Origin: an uncultured Algibacter sp. | GTDB taxonomy: Bacteria > Bacteroidota > Bacteroidia > Flavobacteriales > Flavobacteriaceae | Direction: 5' to 3' | Length of the DNA stretch: 64,000 nucleotides | NCBI GenBank assembly: GCA_947502405.1 | Contig: CANMZT010000015.1 | Coordinates: 36,553-100,552, forward strand | Shown here: positions 57,281 through 64,000 of the stretch, piece after piece | Position numbering within the stretch: the first letter of the stretch is position 1 | Layout: each line of letters starts with the position of its first letter | The notes under the pieces: generated by a model | Database searches by the model: none | Seen by the model: the letters and a program-made list of their open reading frames with translations, nothing else | Told to the model about the DNA's origin: nothing | Position numbers and translations under genes: made by a program

Positions 57281-57342
57281 ATGTTTTGTTTACTGCTTAA
57301 ATGTAAGAAATGTATTTGAATAATTGAAGTTCGTAAAACAAA

Positions 57343-57364
57343 GAATCCCGCCTAAGCGGGATTC
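57343..57364. terminator. Terminator of the porin gene
   Basis: GAATCCCGC and GCGGGATTC form a perfect 9-base stem with a CTAA loop. The U run on the minus-strand side is weak (AAAACAAA on the plus strand). Confidence 0.75.
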
Positions 57365-57444
57365 AGTATAAATTGGAATTTAAACTAATTAACATCTAAA
57401 TGAAAACCATTTCCAATTCACGATGAAAAAAATCATCTGTATTG

Positions 57445-58680
57445 TTAATTGATAAATTTTGGTTTAATAACTAACATAGCCCATGCCCAGTTTTGAGTAC
57501 TTTTTACTCCTGAAACATCTGCAACATCACTTGGTTCAAAGAAATGAGAATAACCACCAACTAATTTAAATTCTTTGAATTTTTTAGCTATTACTAAATC
57601 TATCTCAGAACCTAAATCTTTACCATCAAAACCATCAACATCTTCTACTTCAGTAAAGTAATGTCCTGTTAGAGTAACAGCTAAACCAGAGATTTTCGTA
57701 GCAAGAGATACTTGTATATCATTTAAACCACCTGCATTTCCATGATTTCCAACATAAAATCTATCGATTAAACCGTTAAATGCATGGTTAGTTCCGTATA
57801 ATGGGAAGAAAGCAGCAGAATCATCTTTTCTACCAGAAATAGACTCATAACCAGCTCCTAAAGTTACTTTATCAGACACTTTATACTTTGCTAAAATACT
57901 AGCCAAAAGTGCTCCTTTTACATCAACGCCTCCTAATCGTTCTCCTTCTTGAAGGTATAAGTTTGCTGCTAACGATAATGCACCTGTTTTATAATCTGCA
58001 TGCGCACCTGCTGTAAGTAAACTAGACTTGTTTGAACCATCTACACTAGAATCTTGAAATGTATTTAATAATGCTAAGAAAGAAATATTGAATTTTTCTC
58101 CTTTGTTATTTACTCTGGCAAATACCATATCTCTATAAGAAAATAATGCAGAAGTATTATATACTTCATCTAAAGTCGTGTTTAAAGCACCACCAATATC
58201 TAAGCTTAATTTATTTTTCTTGTATTTATACACTGCTGCATCATGCGTTCTTGCTTGTTGCGCCCATCCAAGTCCACCTAGAATCCTTTGGTCATCATAA
58301 GATAATGGCTGACGTCCTAATTTTAAACTTGAAAACTCACCTAATTTTAAATCCGCCCAAGCTTCTTGAACTCTAAAGTTTCCATTTCCCGCAGTTGCTA
58401 TTTGTGGTCTATCTCCAAAAGCAAACACTTCTTGAAAACTCGTATATACTGAATAAGTTTCTGCTTTATACTTAGCAATTATAGCTGCTCTTACCGTAGT
58501 TCTCATAAAACCTTCATCAGCATCTGTAGCTGTTTGTGCTGGAAAAGAGCCTCCTGTAAAATTACCTCCGTTTCCAAAGTATTCCGAACGTGGTCTAAAT
58601 TCACCTTCTAATGTAAACTGTGCTTGTGCAAATTGAATCATCAATGCCATCAAGCCTATTAATACATATTGTTTTTTCAT
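57445..58680 (-). CDS. Alginate-export-type outer-membrane porin, likely for nitrate
   Basis: ATG 58680 gives 411 residues with a signal peptide (MKKQYVLIGLMALMIQFAQAQ); the frame reaches upstream to 58734 without a leader. The mature part is a beta-barrel of the alginate_exp porin type, visible in FRPRSEYFGNGGNF, LKLGRQPLSYDDQRILGGLGWAQQARTHDA and the closing KFKEFKLVGGYSHFFEPS. It is read from its own promoter immediately downstream of the nitrate ABC genes. In other flavobacteria such porins accompany nitrate uptake genes, so nitrate or another small anion is the likely solute. Confidence 0.82.
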   Translation of the reverse strand: MKKQYVLIGLMALMIQFAQAQFTLEGEFRPRSEYFGNGGNFTGGSFPAQTATDADEGFMRTTVRAAIIAKYKAETYSVYTSFQEVFAFGDRPQIATAGNGNFRVQEAWADLKLGEFSSLKLGRQPLSYDDQRILGGLGWAQQARTHDAAVYKYKKNKLSLDIGGALNTTLDEVYNTSALFSYRDMVFARVNNKGEKFNISFLALLNTFQDSSVDGSNKSSLLTAGAHADYKTGALSLAANLYLQEGERLGGVDVKGALLASILAKYKVSDKVTLGAGYESISGRKDDSAAFFPLYGTNHAFNGLIDRFYVGNHGNAGGLNDIQVSLATKISGLAVTLTGHYFTEVEDVDGFDGKDLGSEIDLVIAKKFKEFKLVGGYSHFFEPSDVADVSGVKSTQNWAWAMLVIKPKFIN

Positions 58681-58754
58681 GTTAGTTGTTTTTAAGTTTG
58701 AATTGTTTATCGATTTTATTTGATTTTTAATCATTTTTAAATTCTATTTAAATG

Positions 58755-58762
58755 CAAATATA
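58755..58762 (-). promoter_or_regulatory. -7 box of the porin gene
   Basis: The minus strand reads TATATTTG. No -33 TTTG lies at the usual spacing; an inverted repeat occupies that position instead. Confidence 0.5.
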
Positions 58763-58780
58763 TGGTTGTAACTATCCTGA

Positions 58781-58809
58781 GATTATGACATTTCTCATGT
58801 TTCATAATC
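58781..58809. promoter_or_regulatory. Inverted repeat upstream of the porin promoter
   Basis: GATTATGA...CAT pairs with ATG...TCATAATC across a TTCTC centre, with a two-base asymmetry. It covers the -33 region, which suggests a binding site for an activator or repressor. Confidence 0.4.
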
Positions 58810-58837
58810 TAAAAAGATAAATATGTCTTTTTTTGAA

Positions 58838-59665
58838 TTAGTGCTCTAAAAAGTCTATTAGATGCTTTCTGTATTTATAATAATCGTCATGTTCTAATAC
58901 AGTTTTTCTTGTTCTAGGTCTTTCAAATTCTATATCTAGAACATCGCCAATTTTTGCTCGCGGTCCGCTTGTCATCATCACAACACGATCTGCTAAAAAT
59001 ATCGCTTCATCTACATCGTGGGTAATCATTACCGCAGTGATTTTTTCTTTATTCCAGATATCAATTAGAGTATCCTGTAATTCACCACGGGTTAGCGAAT
59101 CTAGCATACCAAAAGGTTCATCCAGTAATAACACTTTTGGTTTTATAGCAAAGGCTCTAGCAATACCCACGCGCTGTTGCATCCCTTGTGATAAGTCTGA
59201 TGCACGCTTATTAAACGCATCTTCTAAACCTACTTTCTGTAAATAATACTTTGCAATGTCGTTACGTTGCGCTTTTGTAGCGTGTGGAAATACTTGATTT
59301 ACACCCAACATTACATTTTGTAAGGCCGTCATCCAAGGCATTAAACTAGGCGCTTGAAAAATTACCCCTCTATCTGGACCCGGGCCTTTAATATGCTTTC
59401 CTAATACGGATATGTTTCCTCCAGAAATTGGATTCAATCCTGCAATCATAGACAACATAGTTGTTTTACCACATCCAGAATGCCCAATAATGGTAACAAA
59501 TTCTTCTTTTTTTATTTGAAGATTTAAATGCTCTAACACCACATAATCGCCTTTTGGTGTTGGATACACTTTTTTCAAATCTTTTAAATCTAGCATCACA
59601 TCATTAGAAGGAAATCCAGAAGTTTTAGTAATAATAGTGTCTTTATTTTCAATTATTGTGCTCAT
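58838..59665 (-). CDS. nrtD: Nitrate-type ABC transporter ATP-binding protein (second)
   Basis: I chose ATG 59665 (275 residues), because the longer frame starts with TTG inside the end of nrtC. Motifs present are Walker A GHSGCGKTTM, signature LSQGMQQRVGIARAF, Walker B VLLLDEPFGMLD and the switch histidine in MITHDVDEA. It closely follows the NrtD/SsuB/TauB group. With the other ATPase it would energise the NrtB permease as a heterodimer. It starts 8 bases after nrtC. Confidence 0.9.
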   Translation of the reverse strand: MSTIIENKDTIITKTSGFPSNDVMLDLKDLKKVYPTPKGDYVVLEHLNLQIKKEEFVTIIGHSGCGKTTMLSMIAGLNPISGGNISVLGKHIKGPGPDRGVIFQAPSLMPWMTALQNVMLGVNQVFPHATKAQRNDIAKYYLQKVGLEDAFNKRASDLSQGMQQRVGIARAFAIKPKVLLLDEPFGMLDSLTRGELQDTLIDIWNKEKITAVMITHDVDEAIFLADRVVMMTSGPRAKIGDVLDIEFERPRTRKTVLEHDDYYKYRKHLIDFLEH

Positions 59666-59672
59666 GATGTGC

Positions 59673-60521
59673 TTATCTAAATTGGTTAACAAAATCTTTT
59701 GGTGCTAAATCAGGAAGCACAAACGCTTCAGAAACTTGCGATTTACGCTCTTCCCCAATATCCATTAAATACTCAATAATCGCATTTCTTGTTTTCTTAT
59801 AATTAGGGTTGTCGTTCATTGCTGTCTTATCCCGTGGGCGCTCAATATCAATCTTAAACTCAGGCCCTAAAGTTGCATTTGGTCCTGGACGAAGCGGTAT
59901 AATGCGGTCTGCCATATAAATCCCTTCATCCACATCGTTAGTAATCAACAATGCTGTACGCTTATCTTTCCCCCAAATATTTAAAATTTGATCTTGAAGT
60001 GTACCTCTAGTTAAAGCGTCTAAAGCGCCTAAAGGTTCATCCATAATAATCATATCAGGTTTCATAGATAGTGCTCTAGCCACCGCCACACGTTGGCGCA
60101 TCCCACCAGATAATTCTTTAGGTAGTTTGTTAATAGCAGGCGTTAAGCCAACCATATCAATATAGTATGCCGCTTTACGCTTGTACACCGCTTTTTCGCG
60201 TTTTGGGAACGCCTCTTTCACGGCCATTAACACATTTTGCTCAACTGTTAACCAAGGTAGCAACGAGTAATTCTGAAAAATCACACCTCGCTCATGGCTT
60301 GTGCCTTCAACAGGTTTTCCTTTAAACAACACCTCGCCTTTTGTAGGCTCAAGCAATCCATTTATTAAGTTTACCAAGGTAGTTTTTCCACTTCCCGTAA
60401 ACCCCACAATCGCTACAAACTCGCCCTCCTCTATCGATAAATTAATATTAGATAGCACCTCGGTAGCGTTCTCATCCGTTCCGTAGGTTTTGTAAACATT
60501 ATTTAATTCTAAGTATGCCAT
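59673..60521 (-). CDS. nrtC: Nitrate-type ABC transporter ATP-binding protein (first)
   Basis: At 282 residues it has Walker A GFTGSGKTTL, signature LSGGMRQRVAVARAL, Walker B MIIMDEPLGALD and a switch region LITNDVDEG, in which the usual histidine is asparagine. Cyanobacterial NrtC carries a fused NrtA-like domain; this protein does not. The C-terminal extension (about 245-282) is unrelated in appearance. Two unequal ATPases, one with a non-canonical switch residue, suggest asymmetric hydrolysis. It is followed directly by nrtD. Confidence 0.88.
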   Translation of the reverse strand: MAYLELNNVYKTYGTDENATEVLSNINLSIEEGEFVAIVGFTGSGKTTLVNLINGLLEPTKGEVLFKGKPVEGTSHERGVIFQNYSLLPWLTVEQNVLMAVKEAFPKREKAVYKRKAAYYIDMVGLTPAINKLPKELSGGMRQRVAVARALSMKPDMIIMDEPLGALDALTRGTLQDQILNIWGKDKRTALLITNDVDEGIYMADRIIPLRPGPNATLGPEFKIDIERPRDKTAMNDNPNYKKTRNAIIEYLMDIGEERKSQVSEAFVLPDLAPKDFVNQFR

Positions 60522-60601
60522 TTTTAATAGTGTTTAATCGTTAATTTGTTAATTCGTTTAACCGATTACACGATTAAGCATTTGAACAATTCAACATTTT
60601 T

Positions 60602-60684
60602 AGGGCGTTACCACAAGGGTCGGGCTTTCACTACTCAATCCCTCCTGCGTCGGGGATTTCAAACATGCCGTTCAATCCCTAACG
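60602..60684. repeat. Dispersed repeat, copy D (GCGTTA...TAACGC ends)
   Basis: This 83-base element starts GGGCGTTACC and ends TAACGC, inserted between nrtC and nrtB within the apparent operon. It is nearly identical to copy C. The rest of the 251-base gap shows no promoter-like box. Confidence 0.85.
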
Positions 60685-60772
60685 CGGGTTTATCCGCCAA
60701 CTTTATTTTTCAATTCCAAGTCAAAGTATATCCGCAAACGAGCTAAACTTCGGTCTTCGGTCATCCATCATT

Positions 60773-61879
60773 TTATATCGCATCTGTCTTCTCAAAAGAC
60801 ACCCAATTTTGTATCGATAACATCAAGCGGTCTAATAAGAAACCAATAATACCAATAACAAACATGGCAACAATAATTTTGGCGTTAGAGTCGTTTGCAC
60901 CATTTTGGAATTCCTCCCAAACAAACAATCCTAAACCAGGACTTTGTGCTAAAAGTTCAATAGCAATTAATACCATCCACGCTACAGATAAGGTAATTTT
61001 TAAACCTGTAAAAATTAATGGTAAAGACGATGGTAATATTATTTTAAAAACCTTTTGGAAATTCCCTAATTTTAAAACCTTAGCAACGTTGATGTAATCT
61101 TTATCTACAGATGAAACTCCCATAGACGTGTTTACCAATGTGGCCCACATAGAACATAAACCAACTGCTATAAACGAAATACTAAATGAGCTATCCTCAC
61201 TAGAATCAATCAATAACGTTTTTACAATCATAAACACTAATAAGTACCAAACTACAGGCGATACAGGTTTAAAAATTTGAATAAACCAGTTAAATGCACT
61301 TTTTAAAGTTGGACTCAATCCTATAAAAATACCAAGAGGCACAGCAATAAGCAATGCTAAAAAGAACCCTGCAAAAACGGTTTTTAAACTTCTAAAGATT
61401 TGATCTACGAATGATGGGCGTCCCGTATACACAATAGGATCTTTACCTTCAGCAACACGTTTTTCATTTAAGGCAGCCGTTTTTTCTTTAAAAGCAACTT
61501 TATCTGCACTAATTAAGGCGTGATCGTTAAGTAATGATTGAAACGATGTCCAAACTTGCGAAGGTGACGGCAAGGTGTTTGGCTGGCAACTCGTATCGCC
61601 ACTAGCAATACAAGCAGCCATTTCATCTGCCGCAACTTGCCCTTGCTCATTTAGTGCTTTCTCAATTCTAAATTCAGCTTCAACATTGTAAAGCGCATTT
61701 GCTCCTAAATGCCATAATCCTAAAAATAATAGAACGGAAGCAACAGGCACAATGACTTTACGTAAAAAGGCTTTGTAATCTTCCTTTTCTAGCTTCCCTG
61801 TGAATAGATCTTTAAATGTACTTATAAAACCCAAGCCCATAAATTTGGTTACTTTTCCTAATGTTACACTTTGCTTCAT
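60773..61879 (-). CDS. nrtB: Nitrate-type ABC transporter permease
   Basis: At 368 residues it is longer than typical NrtB permeases (about 275). After the first membrane segment (about 41-60) there is a soluble insertion (about 62-155) containing two cysteines (CIASGDTSC), then the permease core. The LPSPSQVW motif, the AVPLGIFIGLSP loop and the LPSSLPLIFTGLKITLSVAWMVLIAIE EAA-like block are typical of the NrtB/SsuC family. About six membrane segments follow in total. The insertion probably lies on the periplasmic side. It sits between nrtA and nrtC on the same strand. Confidence 0.9.
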   Translation of the reverse strand: MKQSVTLGKVTKFMGLGFISTFKDLFTGKLEKEDYKAFLRKVIVPVASVLLFLGLWHLGANALYNVEAEFRIEKALNEQGQVAADEMAACIASGDTSCQPNTLPSPSQVWTSFQSLLNDHALISADKVAFKEKTAALNEKRVAEGKDPIVYTGRPSFVDQIFRSLKTVFAGFFLALLIAVPLGIFIGLSPTLKSAFNWFIQIFKPVSPVVWYLLVFMIVKTLLIDSSEDSSFSISFIAVGLCSMWATLVNTSMGVSSVDKDYINVAKVLKLGNFQKVFKIILPSSLPLIFTGLKITLSVAWMVLIAIELLAQSPGLGLFVWEEFQNGANDSNAKIIVAMFVIGIIGFLLDRLMLSIQNWVSFEKTDAI

Positions 61880-61914
61880 GATTCTTTATTTAATGTGTGT
61901 TTAGTGTTTGTGTA

Positions 61915-62002
61915 TTGTCATTTCGACAGAACGAGGAACGAGTGACGAGAAATCTCAAAAGTAATGATGAGATTCCTCCTCATACTTCGCTCGGAATGAC
62001 AA
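61915..62002. repeat. MITE-like palindromic element between nrtA and nrtB
   Basis: This 88-base stretch begins TTGTCATTTCGA and ends TCGGAATGACAA, so the ends are inverted repeats; the middle (GAAATCTC...GAGATTCC) continues the imperfect hairpin. It lies inside the nrtA-nrtB gap (134 bases). No flanking target duplication is obvious. Confidence 0.7.
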
Positions 62003-62013
62003 ATGTTATCTTA

Positions 62014-63405
62014 TTACTGTACAGCCTTATCTTTATTACCAATTTTAAAACTGTTGATGTATCCAATAGGATCTTTAGCATCATACGTTGTACCGTCTAT
62101 AAAGTCTGCAGTAGCTGGTTTGTACCCATCAGTTGTTGGAATATCACTTGCTGGAATATTACCTTCTTCTACTAGAAGTTTAGCAGCTTTAGTCCAAATA
62201 TCAGGTCTGTAAATATCTTTTATAGTAGATGCGTACCAATCTGCAGGCTTAGCTTCAGGGATTTGTCCCCAACGTCTCATTTGTGTTAAAAACCAGATAC
62301 CATCAGAATAGAATGGGTATGTTGCATTGTACTTGTAGAATACATTAAAGTCTGGCATCTCACGCTTATCACCTTTTTCAAATTCGAAAGTACCTGTCAT
62401 TGAATTTGCTAATACAGCCTCATCAGCACCCACGTATTGACTCATAGACAATATTTTTACAGCCTCTGCTCTATTTCCTGGCTCGTCTAACCACTTCCCT
62501 GCTCTAATTAAAGCTTTAGTTACAGCAATTGCAGTGTTCGGGTTTTCATCCACGAATTTCTTTGTCATTACAAATACTTTTTCTGGATTATTTTTCCAAA
62601 TATCGTAGTTGGTAGTCACTGGGACACCTATACCTTTAAATACAGCTTGTTGATTCCATGGCTCTCCTACACAGTACCCATAAATAGTACCAGCTTCTAG
62701 CGTTGCAGGCATTTGTGGCGGTGGTGTAACAGATAATAAAACCTCAGCATCAATTTGCCCCTGTACGTTATCAGCAGTATACATACCTGGGTGGATACCC
62801 GCTGCTGCTAACCAATATCTTATTTCGTAGTTATGCGTAGAAACTGGGAATACCATACCCATTTTAAAAGCCTTACCACTGTTTTTGTATTCAGTAATTA
62901 CAGGTTTAAGTGCATCTGCTTTTATAGGGTGTATTGGTTTACCATCTGCATCTTTAGGTACGTTTGGCTTCATTTTGCTCCATACATCATTAGATACTGT
63001 AATACCATTACCATTTAAATCCATAGAAAATGGTGTTACCAATTCTGCTTGACGACCAAAACCTGCGCCTGCAGCAATTGGCTGACCTGCTAACATGTGA
63101 GAACCGTCTAATTGACCATCAATTACACGGTCTAATACGTTTTTCCAATTAGATTGCGCTTCTACAGAAACAAATAAGCCTTCATCTTCGAAGAACCCTT
63201 TTTCTTTAGCAATAGCTAAAGGCGCCATATCTGTTAATTTGATAAACCCAAAGGTTAATTGTGGTTTTTCAATTTCTAATGTTTTTGTTGTACTTGCTGG
63301 AGTAGCTTCAGCTACAACAGTTTCCTTTTTCTTTTCGCCACCACAAGCAAATAATAATACTGCTGCTGGTAAAATCCAAAATGAGCGTTTTAATAGAGAT
63401 TTCAT
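62014..63405 (-). CDS. nrtA: Nitrate-type ABC transporter substrate-binding lipoprotein
   Basis: At 463 residues it has a lipoprotein signal with lipobox LLFAC (cysteine 21), then a CmpA/NrtA-type periplasmic binding domain (about 48-440). Segments such as [41 protein letters not shown] and [17 protein letters not shown] are shared with nitrate- and bicarbonate-binding proteins. The accompanying permease, twin ATPases and porin make nitrate the most likely ligand. It is the first gene of the operon and has a promoter-like box 45 bases upstream. Confidence 0.9.
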   Translation of the reverse strand: MKSLLKRSFWILPAAVLLFACGGEKKKETVVAEATPASTTKTLEIEKPQLTFGFIKLTDMAPLAIAKEKGFFEDEGLFVSVEAQSNWKNVLDRVIDGQLDGSHMLAGQPIAAGAGFGRQAELVTPFSMDLNGNGITVSNDVWSKMKPNVPKDADGKPIHPIKADALKPVITEYKNSGKAFKMGMVFPVSTHNYEIRYWLAAAGIHPGMYTADNVQGQIDAEVLLSVTPPPQMPATLEAGTIYGYCVGEPWNQQAVFKGIGVPVTTNYDIWKNNPEKVFVMTKKFVDENPNTAIAVTKALIRAGKWLDEPGNRAEAVKILSMSQYVGADEAVLANSMTGTFEFEKGDKREMPDFNVFYKYNATYPFYSDGIWFLTQMRRWGQIPEAKPADWYASTIKDIYRPDIWTKAAKLLVEEGNIPASDIPTTDGYKPATADFIDGTTYDAKDPIGYINSFKIGNKDKAVQ

Positions 63406-63449
63406 GTTTTGTGTTTTTAATTAACTAAGTATAAATACTTATTTTTTGA

Positions 63450-63457
63450 CAAATATA
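63450..63457 (-). promoter_or_regulatory. -7 box of the nrt operon
   Basis: The minus strand reads TATATTTG. Transcription would begin near 63444, about 39 bases before the nrtA ATG. There is no -33 TTTG; an inverted repeat lies there. Confidence 0.55.
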
Positions 63458-63470
63458 TAAGTAGTCTTAA

Positions 63471-63500
63471 TTTTTACACATGATGTTACCCATGTAAAAA
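63471..63500. promoter_or_regulatory. Inverted repeat upstream of the nrt promoter
   Basis: TTTTTACA (63471-63478) and TGTAAAAA (63493-63500) form a perfect 8-base inverted repeat, with ACATG/CATGT inside. It is centred about 32 bases upstream of the -7 box, a common activator position. Confidence 0.45.
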
Positions 63501-63520
63501 CCTCTTTTTACGTCATAAAA

Positions 63521-63542
63521 AAACCTGTAATAACACAGGTTT
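63521..63542 (-). terminator. Terminator upstream of the nrt promoter
   Basis: AAACCTGT and ACAGGTTT pair around AATAAC. The A run to its left gives a U run on the minus strand, so it stops a transcript arriving from the right. Confidence 0.7.
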
Positions 63543-63545
63543 TAA

Positions 63546-64000
63546 ATATAATTATTTAATAAACAATTATTTACATATAAAACAAACACGATTGCACCTA
63601 CTTAAATCGCTACGTATAAACAGGTGTTTGTTAATAACATTTTACGTATGTTTTAATTAAACACTTAAAGTTTAAACAGAAAATTGGCGGTTTTGAAAGG
63701 AAAAACTACTTAGTTTATGTTGCTTAGAATATGTTTTTTAATTGAAAGTACTTTTTATGCTGAAATTGAGTGGAGTGATATGGGTGTTTTTGGAGTTACG
63801 CTTATCGTGTTTGTATATGGTTTGTTGCGTTGTTTAAGCACCTTATTTAGCAAATAAAAACCGAATAGAAAATCTGCGAGGATTTTCGTAAGTAGGCTAG
63901 AACTAGCAATAAATTATATACGGCTTAAGTTTATAATCTATTAAATTTAAGCATTAATCAGAAAGAACAAAAGAGCGTAATAAGGTTACTATACACGGTG
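63546..64000. other. Gene-free structured region at the window end
   Basis: These 455 bases have no credible reading frame on either strand. Two small perfect hairpins are present: GAAAATC/GATTTTC (63868-63887) and GCTAG/CTAGC (63896-63907). The sequence style (long non-coding stretch with short dyads) resembles dispersed intergenic elements of flavobacteria. I can assign no function to it. Confidence 0.4.

Noticed and set aside
58681..58734. Longer N-terminus for the porin
   Set aside because: The added 18 residues (IKNQIKSINNSNLKTTN) precede a complete signal peptide beginning at ATG 58680.
63521..63542. Attenuator or riboswitch-type control of the nrt operon
   Set aside because: A good -7 box for nrtA lies downstream of the hairpin, so the hairpin need not be part of the nrtA leader.

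Overview
The window looks like the chromosome of a member of the Flavobacteriaceae (Bacteroidota). The DNA is AT-rich. Promoter-like TAnnTTTG boxes, the Bacteroidota -7 element, precede many genes, and Shine-Dalgarno motifs are inconspicuous. One secreted enzyme ends in a type IX secretion sorting domain. Almost all gene families are typical flavobacterial housekeeping families. There is no prophage, CRISPR array, rRNA operon or intact transposase gene.

Layout. 1-8050: cell-envelope genes (partial Fe-S membrane oxidoreductase, MlaD-like protein, SPOR-domain amidase, LptD), RidA, and a hybrid sensor kinase whose phospho-acceptor histidine is a tyrosine. 8200-17000: a two-domain ABC ATPase with a degenerate first half, a BadF-type sugar kinase, the glycolytic pair pfkA-gapA, and a large TamB. 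17100-25230: tsaD and a run of small RNA-modification, folding and membrane genes (PPIase, RsmE, DUF1223, DUF4159, SpoU methylase, AI-2E permease, SAM methylase). 25265-29470: tRNA-Arg(TCT), then a sodium/sugar symporter divergent from galM-galK, with no galT in view. 29600-43780: secreted and lipoproteins, glyA, fahA, a GH9 cellulase with a T9SS tail, a RluA-type synthase, a YtxJ-type bacillithiol protein and clpB. 43880-45080: a TetR repressor and a thioesterase, each preceded by a copy of the same palindromic operator. 45280-53190: two deoC paralogues, a tricorn-like protease in line with pxpABC (5-oxoproline breakdown), and deoD. 53510-55705: a small AT-rich island (secreted trypsin-like protease, a start-less gene remnant, an unknown membrane protein) bounded by inverted copies of a palindromic repeat. 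55740-63410: YifB, then a nitrate-type ABC uptake cluster (outer-membrane porin, two ATPases, permease, binding lipoprotein).

The non-coding DNA is the least ordinary part. A dispersed repeat family with GCGTTA...TAACGC ends occurs in at least four gaps, plus one probable inverted fragment. A second, MITE-like palindrome sits inside the nitrate operon. The inverted repeat pair brackets the protease island, and the last 455 bases are structured but gene-free. I did not find a clearly new multi-gene system. The best leads are the repeat-bounded island, the histidine-less hybrid kinase, the operator pair of the TetR/thioesterase unit and the promoter-proximal palindromes of the nitrate genes.
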